Shown piece after piece: positions 34,767-46,066 of a stretch of DNA of 64,000 nucleotides. Made by a program: the position numbers and the translations under genes. Location of the stretch: assembly GCA_037576215.1 (NCBI GenBank), contig JBANDB010000006.1:2170001-2234000 (forward strand). The letters are read 5' to 3'. Source of the DNA: Armillaria gallica. Taxonomy: Eukaryota > Basidiomycota > Agaricomycetes > Agaricales > Physalacriaceae. The first letter of the stretch is position 1, and each line of letters opens with the position of its first letter. The notes under the pieces were generated by a model, which was not told where the DNA came from, searched no databases, and saw only the letters and a list, made by a program, of their open reading frames with translations.

Positions 34767-36397
34767 ATGGCGCACCAGGCAGGTTATCCAGACTCAGACG
34801 AGTCTTACCACCACTATCAGGCCAAGTCGCCGTATTTCCAAGAACCGCAGTCAGAAGTCAAGGCGTCCTACGATGATCTCATCGACGATTATGCTTCTCC
34901 CTACGCCGTCAATGCCCATCACAAGACGTTCGCCGTCGAAACCCTAGCGATGGGCGCGCCCCAGCACCGCCGGGGGCCCTCAACGCCCATGAAGACTACA
35001 TTTTCCTCAAAGCAGTCCGATGACGCTTTCCACGATCAACCACTGCCTCTTTATCCGCCTCTGCCGGCCAAGGATATGGAGAAGCAACGGTGGTATCAAT
35101 GGTCCAATGTGGGTCTGCCAGTTCTCTGATTTTGATTATGACCATCTCAGGCCGTTCTAGATAATTCCGGACTCAATAGCGTGTCGTCTATACGTCCTAA
35201 CGGTTCTCATCGAAACCGCAATAGATCTTACTATCGAAGGAGAGCTGCTCGTGAGGGTGAACCGAGAGACGCAGGACAGCCAAAACACCAAAAAGATGTC
35301 CGTTTATCTGACCATATTTGCCTTAGCTCAGTAAGCATAACCCCCCCTTTTTCCCTTTCATTCGTTTAACAAGTAGCACAGCGTCTTTCAATTCTACATG
35401 GCTGCAGAGGCTGTCGTGACAAGAAATACACTACAATTTATCGCTCTAACGTATGTCCCTGCCTTCCTTCTGGGTTCAATCCAAGTATTCAATATATCCA
35501 CAGTCTCTTCAACGCTCTGCTACTTCTCTACGCTGTCATACAGATAGGCGAAATCAAGGAGGTGGTCCAGAATGCCGATGGAACCTCTGGCGGCATTTCT
35601 GACATCCCAATCAACGTTCTCACTGTAATCATCCCTTGCGTTATCGCAGCTGCCGAACTTGCGTTTATAGGCCTGGGGTGGAAAATTTACCACGAATTCG
35701 GTTGGAAAGTATACAAGTTCCTTGGCGCTGACAGGAGGATCAAGAAGCTATACGCCAATTACCAGATTTATGAATGTCTGATCAAATTCGATGTTTTCTT
35801 CTTTGCGGGGTTTTCGGTCCAGTTTTTATGGCTGGTACTCAACAGCAACGACTGGGAATATTATGTGACCATCGCTGCTCTTCCTCTATCGATCGTCCTT
35901 TTGGTGGAAGGTCATTATGCTGCGAAGCATGAGAACAAGTGGATGATGGCGACCTTCATGTCAGGCTGTGTAGGTGCGATGGTGTATTTCATATACAAGG
36001 TATGCACTCGTTATAATGCTGTCGATGAATCTCATAGATTCCTCTAGCTTGTGAAGGTCCTCATGTACAAGGATCAGGATCAACAATTTGAATTCGTATG
36101 GAAGTCGCTTACCACCTTTTGTAAGACTTTGGCGGCATCTTTACCACGCATACCCGTTGATGTTTGTTTCAGCCGTCATTGCAATCCTGTTGCTTACCGT
36201 CACATTCGTTTTTTCATACCTTATCACGAGAAGTTTCGGCCGAGGATTGAAAGACTCTTGTTGGTATCTCTGCGAATATACACCGACCAATGCTGACGAT
36301 CTCTCGTTTAGTGAAACGAAAGAACACCGTGTCTGGGAAGAATCTGTCGCATAACAGAGTAGCCAGCGCCAATCCAAATCGTATGAGCATCGAATGA
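34767..36397 (+). CDS. UPF0658-type Golgi multi-pass membrane protein
   Basis: A long hydrophilic N-terminus (SYHHYQAKSPYFQEP and beyond, Pro- and Tyr-rich) precedes membrane helices: the exon QFYMAAEAVVTRNTLQFIAL and TLFNALLLLYAVIQIGEI, then NVLTVIIPCVIAAAELAFIG, KFDVFFFAGFSVQFLWLVL, YYVTIAALPLSIVLLVEG, FMSGCVGAMVYFIYK and AVIAILLLTVTFVFSYLI. This order and the NTLQ/AVIQI segment are those of the UPF0658 family, known from S. pombe as a Golgi membrane protein of unknown function. The last exon ends NRVASANPNRMSIE. At least six introns. The topology suggests a cytosolic N-terminus, by inference only. Confidence 0.8.
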
Positions 36398-36752
36398 GCA
36401 TGGTGCTTCATACAACCTTCCATGATTTTCTAAATCATTGTACTGATTACTTGGGCATTGCATACATCACGGCACGGACGTTTGACACAGGTATCTTGAA
36501 CATCTGGCTGGCTCTATCCTTCGCATGTTCTGTTGCACTCCCTTACTTTACATTATTATACCATAAACTCGGTACTGTTCGACCTTTTAACCTGTAGATT
36601 CAGGTGTAGCTGTTGTCTGTTTATATCCTCTGCGTATAGATGTATTGTTAGGCCAGTCTCTATCCGCGTGTGACATCTGAGTTCTGCCGACGTGTCACGG
36701 CCAAATTTGAACATGTACACGAAGGTAAGTACAGCAATCCACTCTTTCTCGC
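36398..36752. other. Intergenic, no gene seen
   Basis: A spacer between two plus-strand genes. There is no recognisable coding signal on either strand. The right part should hold the promoter of the SNARE gene. Confidence 0.5.
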
Positions 36753-37327
36753 ATGTCATCACGGCAAGTACCATCACCCATTCCACTGGTCGAGAGACTT
36801 ATCCACAGTCGTGAATGCAGAATTCGAGCACCTCTTCGCGACCGGTCACCGCTACTACCACTGTCGGGGCGTTCCTCCCCCGGCGGAGGCCATTTTGGTG
36901 AGCCCAGTGGACACCGCTACGCAGATGACTTGGAGGGACAAAACGACGAGATGCTGGAGGGGCTGAGCGCCAAAGTAAAGCTGCTGAAGGATGTGAGTCG
37001 TGATCTGTGCTCGCCTTGCGCCCCTTCATGTTGTTCAAAAGCGAATGAACACTCGAAATACAGATAACTATTGGCATTGGGAACGAAGTTCGAGAATCAA
37101 CGGTGCAGCTAAGCCACATGGTGCGTTTTTATCAGTTCGCCTTGAAGATGCGACACTGAACTGCGCGACAGAACGACGCCTTTGCAGAAACATCCGGGAT
37201 TCTCTCAGGGACGTTTCGTCGAATGAACAACATGGCTGCGCGCCAAGGCTGTCGGTGGCTGTGGTACATCGTCTTCATGGTCGTCGTTTTCTGGTTTTTC
37301 CTGGTTGTCTGGTGGTTCCGGAGGTGA
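36753..37327 (+). CDS. Bet1/Sft1-type Qc-SNARE
   Basis: The SNARE helix spans three exons: YADDLEGQNDEMLEGLSAK, VKLLKD, ITIGIGNEVRESTVQLSHM, NDAFAETSGILSGTFRRM, followed by a linker with basic residues and a C-terminal anchor (WLWYIVFMVVVFWFFLVVW) ending WFRR. This is a Bet1-like Qc-SNARE of ER-Golgi or intra-Golgi traffic; Sft1 is the closest yeast type. The start is uncertain. Met 36753 reads straight through, or splices MSSR to IRAP by a GC-AG intron (gcaagt donor, 57 bp). The N-terminus is Ser/Pro/Arg-rich. The gene runs tail-to-tail with ULP1. Confidence 0.87.
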
Positions 37328-37451
37328 TGCACGGCACATTATTTATCGCTGTTCTCGTTCATCACTTGTATATATTAGCCAATAAAGACGCGCGCAACCA
37401 CCCTCGCATGTTACGAACAACCCGCACAAATAGATACAGTAGATATAAATG

Positions 37452-39828
37452 TTATGAATCATCTCCAAGTGATGCCTGTCCAATCTCCAAGATCATTCGC
37501 CGACGAAGATAGGGAATATCAGCCTGGGTGAAGTTGAATGATTCTTCACCCTTGGATAGAGATTGCAAGAATTGACAGGTAAATACCCCGCAATCATATC
37601 CATTCTCTTGTTGTGGCGTGTCCTTCTTGAATGTTACGTTCAGTTGCTCCAAGTGTTATGACCACACTCCTACACACCTTGAGCGTATAATCTTCCCAGC
37701 CAGTGAAGTCGAAAGGCTTCTTCTTTTTATTACGATGTTCGGCATCCAGGTAATGCCGAAGATGCTGAATTGAAGTGAGAAATGGTACATTGTCCACAGG
37801 AACTGTATATCATACCTTGAACACCAGCTGCCGGTTCATATTCATACTGTCATATGATTCTATTCGTTTGCGTCGGAAATTGATGGCCGCGGCCGTCCAG
37901 TGCATGTTGTTATGATTAACTGGTATAAGCACCATATCTTTTGCGAATATGTCAAACTGCAAAACTTTCAGTCATGGCGCACAACTGTCTGCTTATCATT
38001 CGAACCTTTTTCGTCCATTTTGCCAACCGCGCTTTCTCATAGCCGTCCTTGTCCAATTTCGACCAAAAGAAGGTACTGAAATAATGTACATTCAACGGTG
38101 TCACCTTCCCTTTCGCTGCTCCATTGACTGCAGGATTTTCCTTGCTAGCTTCGGAGCGTCCAAGGATCATCGCCCCGTAAAAGTTGATGATCTCGTCATT
38201 TAGCCATTGACCGGGCTTTAATCGTTGAAGGTCTTGCCCAGTGACTTGTTCTCGCTCGTACTTTGACACGACACCGGACCTTTTAGGAAGGTTTTTACTT
38301 TGAATTCGTCTTCGTCTGGGAGCGCCTTTGGTAGGGGTTTTTGTTTTGCCCCACGGAGGCGACGTTCTATTTGTGCATCTTTCGTTCTATCCCTCAACTT
38401 GCGCTGTTCTTCTGCGGGGCTGAATGGCACGGCAGGCCTGGGTCTGTGCTCCATTCAGTCTGGGTGTCCTTGATTAGACACAGACACATACCCATTCAAA
38501 GTAGCGCGGGCTTTCTCGAGAGCAAGACGAAGGTAGCTTGGGAATTCCTAGATACATTTTAAATTGAAGGATGGGAGGAAATGGAAGGACATTCTCACAG
38601 AAATGTCTGAATGCCTACGCAATCGGGTTGGTTGGATGGGCTGAATAGATTTTGAACGTAGGTCCGTCAAAGATGGTGAGGCTGTCGGATTACGGTATTG
38701 GCGTCTCGGACATGAACAGTGAGGAGCACACGCACCAGATATCAGTCTCTGCCTTGGTGGCGTATCGACACCCTCTAGCAAAGCACGGTACTGAAGCAAA
38801 CTGTCAAACTCTTGGACAGTGGAACCATAACCTTTGGCGATGTTTTTAGAGCCTGTCCTGCAAGAGAAGTGGTTGCTTGCTCACCTTGTTTCTTGTTCAT
38901 CTTGTACAATTCTGTTAGCACTCGCGTTCGTTCTTTTGTCTTATCGGCTGCTACTTGAGCTTTATGCTGGGGGGAATGAGAAGAGCGGCAAGACACGCGG
39001 GGATGAGGCCTACCTGAGCAGCATGTATATGAGGTCTATCGTAATGTTTTATTTTAGCTAGATGGGGCGTGAGAGCCTGAATGGAATGCTGGACGCGACC
39101 AGGTGTAGACTCTGTATCCGAGCGGGAAGAAGACGGCTGAGGTGAGGGAAATGTAAGGGTATTGCGGGCCGGCGGGACGGGAGGGGGACCCATGGAACCT
39201 TTCCGGCGGGGTGGTCGTGGGTGCGGCTTGCGAAGGGGCGTGTCTCGAAAGTTGCTGGGTACAGGGCTGGCTTGATAAGATTTATACTGAAATCGTGGGT
39301 GTCCTGTGACGAGACGCTTCCATGAAAAGAGCTATTCTGTGAAAATTGAAACGGCGACTGCGAGTCGCGCCCACGTTGTTCCACTGAGTGTTTCTCCCGC
39401 CATCCGTCGCCTGCTGTACTCAAACTCTCTGCGACACTGCTCTGCCTTGATTTGACGTAGAGGCGCGACGGACCTGCTTCTGCGTTCTGATGAGAAGGCG
39501 ACGGCGGTGGTGGCATGTCCTGAGATTGATCCTGCAACTCTTTCGGCTCTTGACGCGCCTCAAGGTGCGAATCAGACTTTTGTGGCACTTGTACAAGGGT
39601 CAGAAGATGCGGTAAGACGCCGTCGATACAGCCGTACTCACCGCGTATGACGGAGGATACCGTGTCGCCAACAAGGTGGTAAATGGACGTCGCGACCGCC
39701 TTCCAGCGAGAAGAAAGAGACTGTGAAGGACTTGCTTTCTCGCCTGAAGGACCGAAGAGAGTACGACGAGGCTGTTTTGATGGAGGTTCTGGTAGGGGGT
39801 CGTCTGCTGGTCGTTTCTGGGTGCTCAT
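37452..39828 (-). CDS. ULP1: SUMO-specific protease Ulp1 (C48 cysteine protease)
   Basis: The C-terminal catalytic domain is complete: LKPGQWLNDEIINFYG (substrate entry), FFWSKL, N-N-M-H-W-T (catalytic His), ESYDSMN (Asp), and QQENGYDCGVFTCQF (oxyanion Gln and nucleophilic Cys). The N-terminal two-thirds is disordered and Ser/Pro-rich, beginning MSTQKRPADDPLPEPPSKQPRR, a likely nuclear-localisation stretch. In yeast Ulp1 matures SUMO and removes it from targets at the nuclear pore. The start is the Met of that basic stretch. The same frame continues upstream to 40131 without protein-like character. At least six introns. Its leader faces the Yippee gene. Confidence 0.9.
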
Positions 39829-40349
39829 GGAAGAGACGGCAATGTGCGCCAAGACAGAGGAGCAAAATGTAAGACCCAGTTTGGCGGTGAGGGTAGTAGT
39901 CGCGACGTGCACTTGGTCTGGCGAGTGATGGTCCTCCGCAAGTGGTCGGCTTGGGTAATCAGTCACGTGGAGAGTGTCTCGAGTTCGAACCTCGACCGGC
40001 GCGCAGATCCGCATACAGCTGACGAATATTGCATTCACACCGGGGAAACTACGCGGCGTTAGAGCGGCAACCGACGAGCAGAGATGTAGGCTAGAAACAG
40101 CCCAGTGCCAGGTTGTAGCCGCCAGCGGCATCGCAGTAAGACAGCCTAATAAAGCAAAACACCCGGCACTGGCAGCGGCATCATGCCATCTTCCCTTCCT
40201 TCACCATACATCACCATTATCGAATTCACACGTCCACCATTTATATAAGGGGCCCCGGGATACTGACCTGTTATTCTTCCCTGCATTGCGCCCGTCTTGG
40301 CTCTTACTCATTAACAGTACCTTCTCGCAAGTGCTTCGTTGATATCAAG
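39829..40349. promoter_or_regulatory. Divergent ULP1 / Yippee promoter with TATA box
   Basis: This 520-bp shared upstream region contains TATATAAGG at about 40242-40250, directly followed by a GGGGCCCC palindrome, some 100 bp before the Yippee start codon. The box is close to ideal, which suggests regulated rather than housekeeping transcription of the Yippee gene. A GTTCGAAC element at about 39982 resembles a tRNA T-loop, but no tRNA can be folded. Confidence 0.55.
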
Positions 40350-40848
40350 ATGGGCATGAGCTATCGCCGCTATCTCGCTGGGGAGCGCATTTATGGCTGC
40401 TCTACCTGCAAGACCCATCTGGCAACCATTCACTCCATGATATCCAGAGTATGTCTTTCCATCGACACCCTAATTGCACCTGCCTACTAATTCCCCCTTC
40501 ACAGGCGTTCAACGGCCAGCACGGCAGGGCTTATCTCTTTGACGGCGTGTATGTTCTTCCTTGTCTTCTGCCGGCTCCTTCTCGTTTGACCTAGTTCTGC
40601 TCCAGTGTCAATGTTGTTGAGGGAGAGCCGAACGATCGCACCATGACGACAGGCGCTCACACCGTGCGAGACATCTATTGCTGCAAGTGCAGCACCTGTC
40701 TCGGATGGAAATACGTGCGTCCCTCATGTTCATCTATCATTTAATCAAACTAAACAGCCCTGTGCAGGACAAAGCCTATGAGCCTTCCCAGAAGTACAAA
40801 GAAGGCAAATACATCCTTGAGCGTAATCTGCTTACGGACGTTCAGTAA
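40350..40848 (+). CDS. Yippee-type zinc-binding protein (Moh1-like)
   Basis: About 110 residues in four exons. Two CxxC knuckles, YGCSTCKTHLA and YCCKCSTCLGWKY, frame the conserved AFNGQHGRAYLF, NVVEGEPNDRTMTTG and HTVRDIYC segments, and the end is KYKEGKYILERNLL. This is the complete Yippee fold, which binds one zinc ion. The yeast relative Moh1 has been linked to stationary phase, and animal YPEL proteins to the GID/CTLH ubiquitin ligase context. A strong TATA box lies upstream. Introns are 45-60 bp. Confidence 0.92.
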
Positions 40849-41794
40849 TCGTCACGAGCTGTATCCAGTGCTCGTGTTGATGACCTGCCCGTCGATTCTC
40901 ACCCCTCCTGAAGAAGGTTCTGACGGGGGACGCTCATTCGTTTGCGTCTTGGTTTCATATATCGTCTTTTTCGGACTATTAGCGGAGCTGCGTCATAGTT
41001 CTAACTTGGTTTGTAGAAAGGGGAGGTTCTGAGCGTGGGGAGAGCACACGAGCAGAAGGCGGCGTTTTTGTACCAGCCACATTTGCGACATGTCTTCCCC
41101 CCGTGACGGCCAGTCTCTACCTAATCCCTGAACATTGCTGACGCTTCCAGCCTACCTATATTCCCCCTGCGACACGACTCACAATTCCCCAGTCGGTATT
41201 TGTCGCGTCCAGTACTTTACCAGCGTCCTTTTTATCTTCGATAGCTCCATTCATCCATCCTAGAACAGCAGCCAAACCCACATCGCTCTGCTGGCTTGTA
41301 ACAAATATGTATCACACCATATCTATAGTTTCAATAGGATATACTTGGCGGTCCAAATGTAACGCTTCACATCCCATTCCAAAGACCGAGAACGATTTTA
41401 GTTATGTTGTGACGCACCGACGATCATATGTGCCGGAGAAACCTGTGGCGTACGGCAATTTCTTGACAAAGTAACAAGTCCGAGCAAGTGATAAGGATAT
41501 TCCGACCGCTGTTAGCTGTGGGTTGGCAAGGTACTGCCAGGGTGTGCGCCCGTTGTCGCTTGTAGGCCGGAATAGTGGCTGGTGCCGAACTCCGGCATGC
41601 CACCGACCTAGCCCGAATATCCGAATATCAGGGCAGCATTAGCGGGCTTCTATAAAAGGAAATCCCCAATTGTACGTTTGACAATTTGGGGAATCCCCCA
41701 AAGCATTTAATTACTCTCAATCGTCCCTTCTCTCTCTCTTCCCCGCACCGTCACTTTCCGTCACCCTGTTTCCATTCGAGCATTTGCCAGCACA
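40849..41794. other. Gene-poor stretch and upstream region of small gene
   Basis: No gene recognised. The direct repeat cgaatatc occurs twice near 41612-41627. A TATA box (tataaaagg) sits at 41651-41659, followed by an inverted repeat and then a CT-rich leader (tctctctctcttcccc) up to the ATG at 41795. Confidence 0.5.
41651..41695 (+). promoter_or_regulatory. TATA box followed by hairpin-forming inverted repeat
   Basis: TATAAAAGG is followed at 41661-41695 by AATCCCCAATTGT, a 7-base spacer, and ACAATTTGGGGAAT. The arms are nearly complementary (one bulged base). Its place just after a TATA box would put it at the transcription start or in the early leader. It could be a protein-binding palindrome in DNA or a stem-loop in RNA. 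Confidence 0.5.
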
Positions 41795-42122
41795 ATGGGT
41801 CCGTTTATTTCTCTGTTTGGCGACCTCGACTCACAGTTTTCTCGTCTTAGCGTCTTTGACCATGTCACGACCCACTATCTCGTCGCCGCTTGCTGGGTCC
41901 TCGTGCGCTTCTGGACAGGCGAAAAGGATCGTGCCCCGACGAAATCCATCTTTCCCATCTTCGCGCGCCCTTCGTCCATTTCCCTCTGTTGCTGGTGCTC
42001 TCCAGCCGTTCGGCTCAAAGGCGAGCAACAAGAAACCCATAAAGATCATCGAACCTCCCGCCAACCACTTCCATACCTTTGTGCTCGACCTGACCCAGGC
42101 CGAATTCAGCCGCCAGGATTGA
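41795..42122 (+). CDS. Candidate small protein downstream of a strong TATA box
   Basis: The first ATG after the TATA box starts MGPFISLFGDLDSQFSRLSVFD. Continued unspliced, this frame runs to 42190 but loses protein-like character. A 55-bp intron with a weak donor (gtcacg) ending at gacag would join it to the neighbouring frame, which reads AKRIVPRRNPSFPSS, then KPIKIIEPPANHFHTF and VLDLTQAEFSRQD-stop, and looks more like real protein. The product would be about 90 residues, basic, with no membrane segment. The family is unknown and the splice is unproven. Confidence 0.35.
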
Positions 42123-42190
42123 GCGCGCGTGTAGAACCCGCTGCAGTGCAGATGTCGGACTCGGGGAGCTGCAGTTTGGGCGCTGCATAG

Positions 42191-44889
42191 CCATGCACGA
42201 CCGGAAACGCGACGAAGAAGACCACAAAACAACCTCGATTTATCAGTTTCTATACACGCCGACTTCCTTTCTTTCCATACGCACACAATATTGTTTATTA
42301 TCCGAGTACGTTCGACCTGCTCTTTGGCCCGTTGCACATTTTGAGCCATGCATTCTCCATCCTCTTTACAGTAGAGTCCTATCCATAGACATGGTAATTT
42401 TGTTACTTATGCAGATTGTGCGCGTGTAATGCGTGTATATACCACTTCTCGAGGCGTTTTCCAATTGTACTTGTACGACAGCCTTTTAACTATGCCTTGC
42501 CTTCTGCATGACCGTATGCGTTCGGGATGACGTGTTTGTGACATAGTCATACGTACGGTGACGTGTTGTGTATGACAAAGAAGTCAGGGGGGTCATCGCT
42601 CATACTCGGATTTTCCGACTGACCACCAGAAACGTAGCATCCCAACCCACGACAACATCGGCCGGGAAGTGGACGGAATAAGTAAGGACCATTCATACAC
42701 GAATGCTATGAGGCGGTAATTTGGATGGATGCCGGGTCGAACTTATAAGAATACAAGGAAGTCACCTACTTATGGATAGTTGGGGCCAAGGTCGTCGATG
42801 AGCCGTTGTTGACGGAATTGAACACCTGTTTATATAGTCATCGGATAATGCCAAGAATAAGCATACCAGGACGGAGTGGAATTAGGTGGAATTCCGTACA
42901 GAACGCGGGGGAAATACTCGGGGGATATGCAATAAAGCTGGGAAGTTATTTAGCTGTCTGTTTGCCAATGAGGGTATTTTTGGCGACCTGTGAAATATCA
43001 AGCTAAGTTTTCCCGAGAGGAAGTGCCGGAAAGAACCCACTTTTCATTAAGATAGCAGAACTCCGTGATGAGAAAAATCCCCAAAGGATCGATCGAGATA
43101 CTTACTGAACTTACTGATTCGACCAAAATATAAAATTAACGGGCATGTGCTGCACTGTGTACGTGGAGGCTCGTTGGCTTTAAAACAAGCGCCGAAAGCT
43201 GGAGTTTGGTCATCAGATCATATGCGTAGGGAACTATTCCCAACGAGGAGTCCAGGACAAGGACAAAACGAGAATAACAGCAACCGCACAGGTACCTGAT
43301 CCATCAGCGTAACAAGGCACTCAAGATTAAAAGAGAGGCACTAGTTCAACTCGAGGTCATCCAGGGGCAGTCCGTGGACGTTGATCCTTGTTGGTCCACG
43401 CGATTATCTGCAAGGCACCTCGTGCTTACAAACTCTAATTGTTCAGGTTAGCTTCGTCGTACCATCTAACGAGGCTCCAACCAGGCTATACCTTTCCACG
43501 GAAGACCAAGGCTAGCCAGAGAACGGGCGATAAGATTAGATGAAGGTACATGCTCCCCACGTGGTGGTGATCTAAATTCATCAGACCTCCTCGTCCTGCC
43601 TTGTCGTTACCGGATACAGCGGATGGAATGGTCTCATTCCGTGATTCCTCCCTCTTGTTCCCATCACCCTTGGGTTTATCTTATGATTATTCCTTTTCCG
43701 CAGCCTCCGGTAGGACTTTACAAGAGGCATTCACCAATCCCCGGGTATGGATCCGACCATATGGAGAGACCTATGTTTATAAAGAGCGTTAGCTCATTCT
43801 TGGGGTATTTGAGTTTAGACTCACCAAGCCTCCTTGGTATTTAAAAATAGGACCCGCCGCAAAGTTTTTCAGACAAACTCGCTTCTTCTGACAAGCTAAG
43901 ACGTTGGATTGAATGAATTTTGAAGGTTTTTGAAAAAATGTCTCTTTGTTCCGCGCTGTATGTGAATTTGGAGTGCTTCTACAGAGAATACCTGATCCCT
44001 AGCGGATGCCTAAATTTGCGTCATGTAGCCATCTATCGGCTCCGCAAGGTCCTTGGAAGGAAACCGGTGAGAATGATCCTTGGAATGTCTTGACCTGGAA
44101 ATCGGAATGGGATTGGTTCCGATTGGAATGGGAGAGCCGACAGCCGCCTGTGAACGGGTGGCCCTCTTGTGCTGTGTAAGTAATGTCGTACAACAATGCC
44201 AGGGTTCTACTTTAGACGGTTGTACCCGAGAGAACATGCAGTAATACCGCAAAACAGCTTTAATTGGACAGCACGTTGGACCGAAACATGGCAAAACGGG
44301 TCGCAGAGGAAAGGGTTGGCTGTATCGATTCGCAAGGCATCTCCTGACGTGATACATACATGATAGGGTATGAAGAACTGACACTTGTGGTTGACATGTA
44401 CTTGTTGATGAACGGAGATGGCCGAATGAGTGAGGGCGGTGAGGTGAGCAGGACCCGCGAATCCGGACCCTAGATGCCGGTTACGGAGGAATAAAAGAGG
44501 GAAAAAACGGGAAACAATGGGGAGAATACGGGCCGAAAAAGGGAATTTGACCAAATAAGGCGAAAAGGTAGGAGTCTGTAGGTAATCTGCAAGACGAATT
44601 GGTCCAATTTGAGTCGCTTGCCGTTTCCCTAAGGCTATCCTATCCCCTCCGCCTTTCTTTACGACACACCCACGAAACACGATTTTGAACGACCTCCCTC
44701 TCAATCTTGCCTCTTTTCTTTTCCTACTGCCTTGCTCGTCTTGACTCGTCTTTCACGCTCTCCTATCTCACTTTCTGCCCGACTCTTCTCATTTTATTCG
44801 ACACTTTCATTTGCGCTTACTCTGACCTTTCTGAGGTACACCGTCCTGCGGTCTTTTATTCTTTCTTATATTCAACATCTTCCTCAGAA
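42191..44889. other. 2.7-kb gene-poor region
   Basis: I find no supported gene on either strand. Open frames here are short or composition-driven, and none shows family motifs. I see no terminal inverted repeats or transposase fragments. The last 250 bp (44640-44889) are strongly pyrimidine-rich and look like the promoter and leader of the Ras gene. The rest may be extended regulatory DNA, an untranslated leader or an unrecognised non-coding transcript. Confidence 0.5.
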
Positions 44890-45739
44890 ATGGACAACTG
44901 GAGAGTAGCTGTTCTTGGTGATGGTGGTGTGGGCAAAACAGCTCTCGCTGTCCAGGTGCGCATTCATAGCTCGTGCTCAAGCCTGTATCTGATCTCAAGC
45001 CTCAAGTTCACGTTAAACTGTTTTGTTGGTGCGTTTCTCACCTGTCGTCTTGTATCTCTCAATTCACGCTTGCCTATAGAGGTGTGTCTCATGGCCACCG
45101 ACCTGACGTACTCTACTACTACTACTTCGTTTGCCAGACATATGACCCAACGATAGAAGACGCTTACCGGAAGCAACTGATAGTGGACAATCGTATGTGT
45201 TTTGTAGAAGTAATTGACACTGCGGGGCAGGGTGAGCACATACCCCTTCATTTCGTGCACCAGCATCTGACGTCGAGCCCAGAGGAGTATGCTACACTAC
45301 GAGATCAATGGGTTCGGTCAGTCTCCTCAGCATCTTCCAGCCGGCTCCTTTATCCATGGTCTGTCTCGCTAGGGAGGGTCAAGGCTTTATCCTTGTGTAT
45401 TCAATCGCATCTCGGTCAACGTTCGATCGTCTGGAGGTCTTCCGTCAGTCGATGCGGCGGGTGAAAAGGGGAGATCCCATCTTTATGCTAGTCGGCAATA
45501 AATGCGACAAAGCTTACGAGCGGGAAGTGTCAAAGGAGGAAGGTGCTGCTCTCGCACGGCAGTTTGGCTGCGAATTTATCGAAACGTCGGCGAAAACAGC
45601 ACAAAATGTCGAGCGCCTATTCATGAATCTCGTGCGAGCGCTGCGACAAACACGAAGTCTAGAAGCAGGTCCAGTGAGCGGAAGTGGCGCGCCACCGAAA
45701 CAGAAAGAGAAGAAATCGACAAAGTGTATTATCGTGTAG
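44890..45739 (+). CDS. Ras-family small GTPase with CAAX box
   Basis: About 195 residues with all G boxes: P-loop G-D-G-G-V-G-K-T, switch [13 protein letters not shown], switch II DTAGQ then [14 protein letters not shown], and ETSAK. The C-terminus is Lys-rich and ends C-I-I-V, a CAAX prenylation signal without an extra palmitoyl cysteine just before it. The effector loop resembles Ras/Rap/Rsr1 GTPases, and FTLNCFVETYDP is typical of a basidiomycete Ras-like clade. Exons: 44890-44955, 45007-45028, 45080-45081 (2 nt), 45138-45231, then two more. The 2-nt exon supplies two bases of the Glu codon before TYDP. The protein is probably at the plasma membrane, controlling growth or polarity. Confidence 0.93.
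45080..45081 (+). other. Putative 2-nt micro-exon of the Ras gene
   Basis: AG lies between a 51-bp intron (45029-45079, gtgcgt...tatag) and a 56-bp intron (45082-45137, gtgtgt...ccag). G from exon 2 plus AG makes GAG (Glu), restoring the frame and the residue E of [12 protein letters not shown] single canonical intron from 45025 would instead delete Val-Glu. Confidence 0.65.
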
Positions 45740-46066
45740 GGGTGCTCTCTGGGATATTGGTTGTTTAGATCCTTCTTTACCTGCTTTGATGATACCACTA
45801 TGGCCTTTCTTCTTCGTTGCGGTTACACCCCCTCCTTTGACTTTTTTTCTCGCTTCGTGTTGGAACATGCATTTGTCACGAATTCTAGTACATGTATATC
45901 TGACGGAGACCTGCTGCATATCGTACGTGTTACGATCGTCCATTTACATACACGTAAATCATGACGGCGCCTACAGAAAGGACACGTCGCGCCACGCCGA
46001 CATAGCCTTATTCCATCACTAGGAGACGTATATATAATCTTAGGATTTACCCTGTAGCTGGATCAG
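45740..46066. other. Intergenic, no gene seen
   Basis: A spacer between two plus-strand genes, containing the 3' end of the Ras transcript and the promoter of the BTB gene. No coding signal was recognised. Confidence 0.5.

Noticed and set aside
34561..34947. 128-codon plus-strand open frame overlapping the UPF0658 start
   Set aside because: Out of frame with the conserved gene and made of promoter-like, Ser/Arg-rich codons.
39960..40015. tRNA-like T-arm (GTTCGAAC with a 5-bp stem)
   Set aside because: The 3' acceptor strand that would follow has no matching 5' strand within 65-95 bases, and no D or anticodon arm can be drawn on either strand.
39829..40131. N-terminal extension of ULP1 in the same open frame
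   Set aside because: The extra residues have no protein-like pattern. MSTQKRPADD is a natural start, and the extension overlaps the promoter region of the Yippee gene.
41831..42349. 172-codon minus-strand open frame
   Set aside because: It lies antisense to the candidate small gene and its TATA-driven leader. No recognisable motif.
44207..44704. 165-codon minus-strand open frame before the Ras gene
   Set aside because: Composition is that of a pyrimidine-rich promoter read backwards. No family motif or splice pattern was seen.
45025..45137. Single-intron model for the Ras gene
   Set aside because: Uses a weaker donor, needs a 113-bp intron, and removes Val-Glu from a conserved segment. The two-intron model fits both intron size and protein better, though only RNA can settle it.
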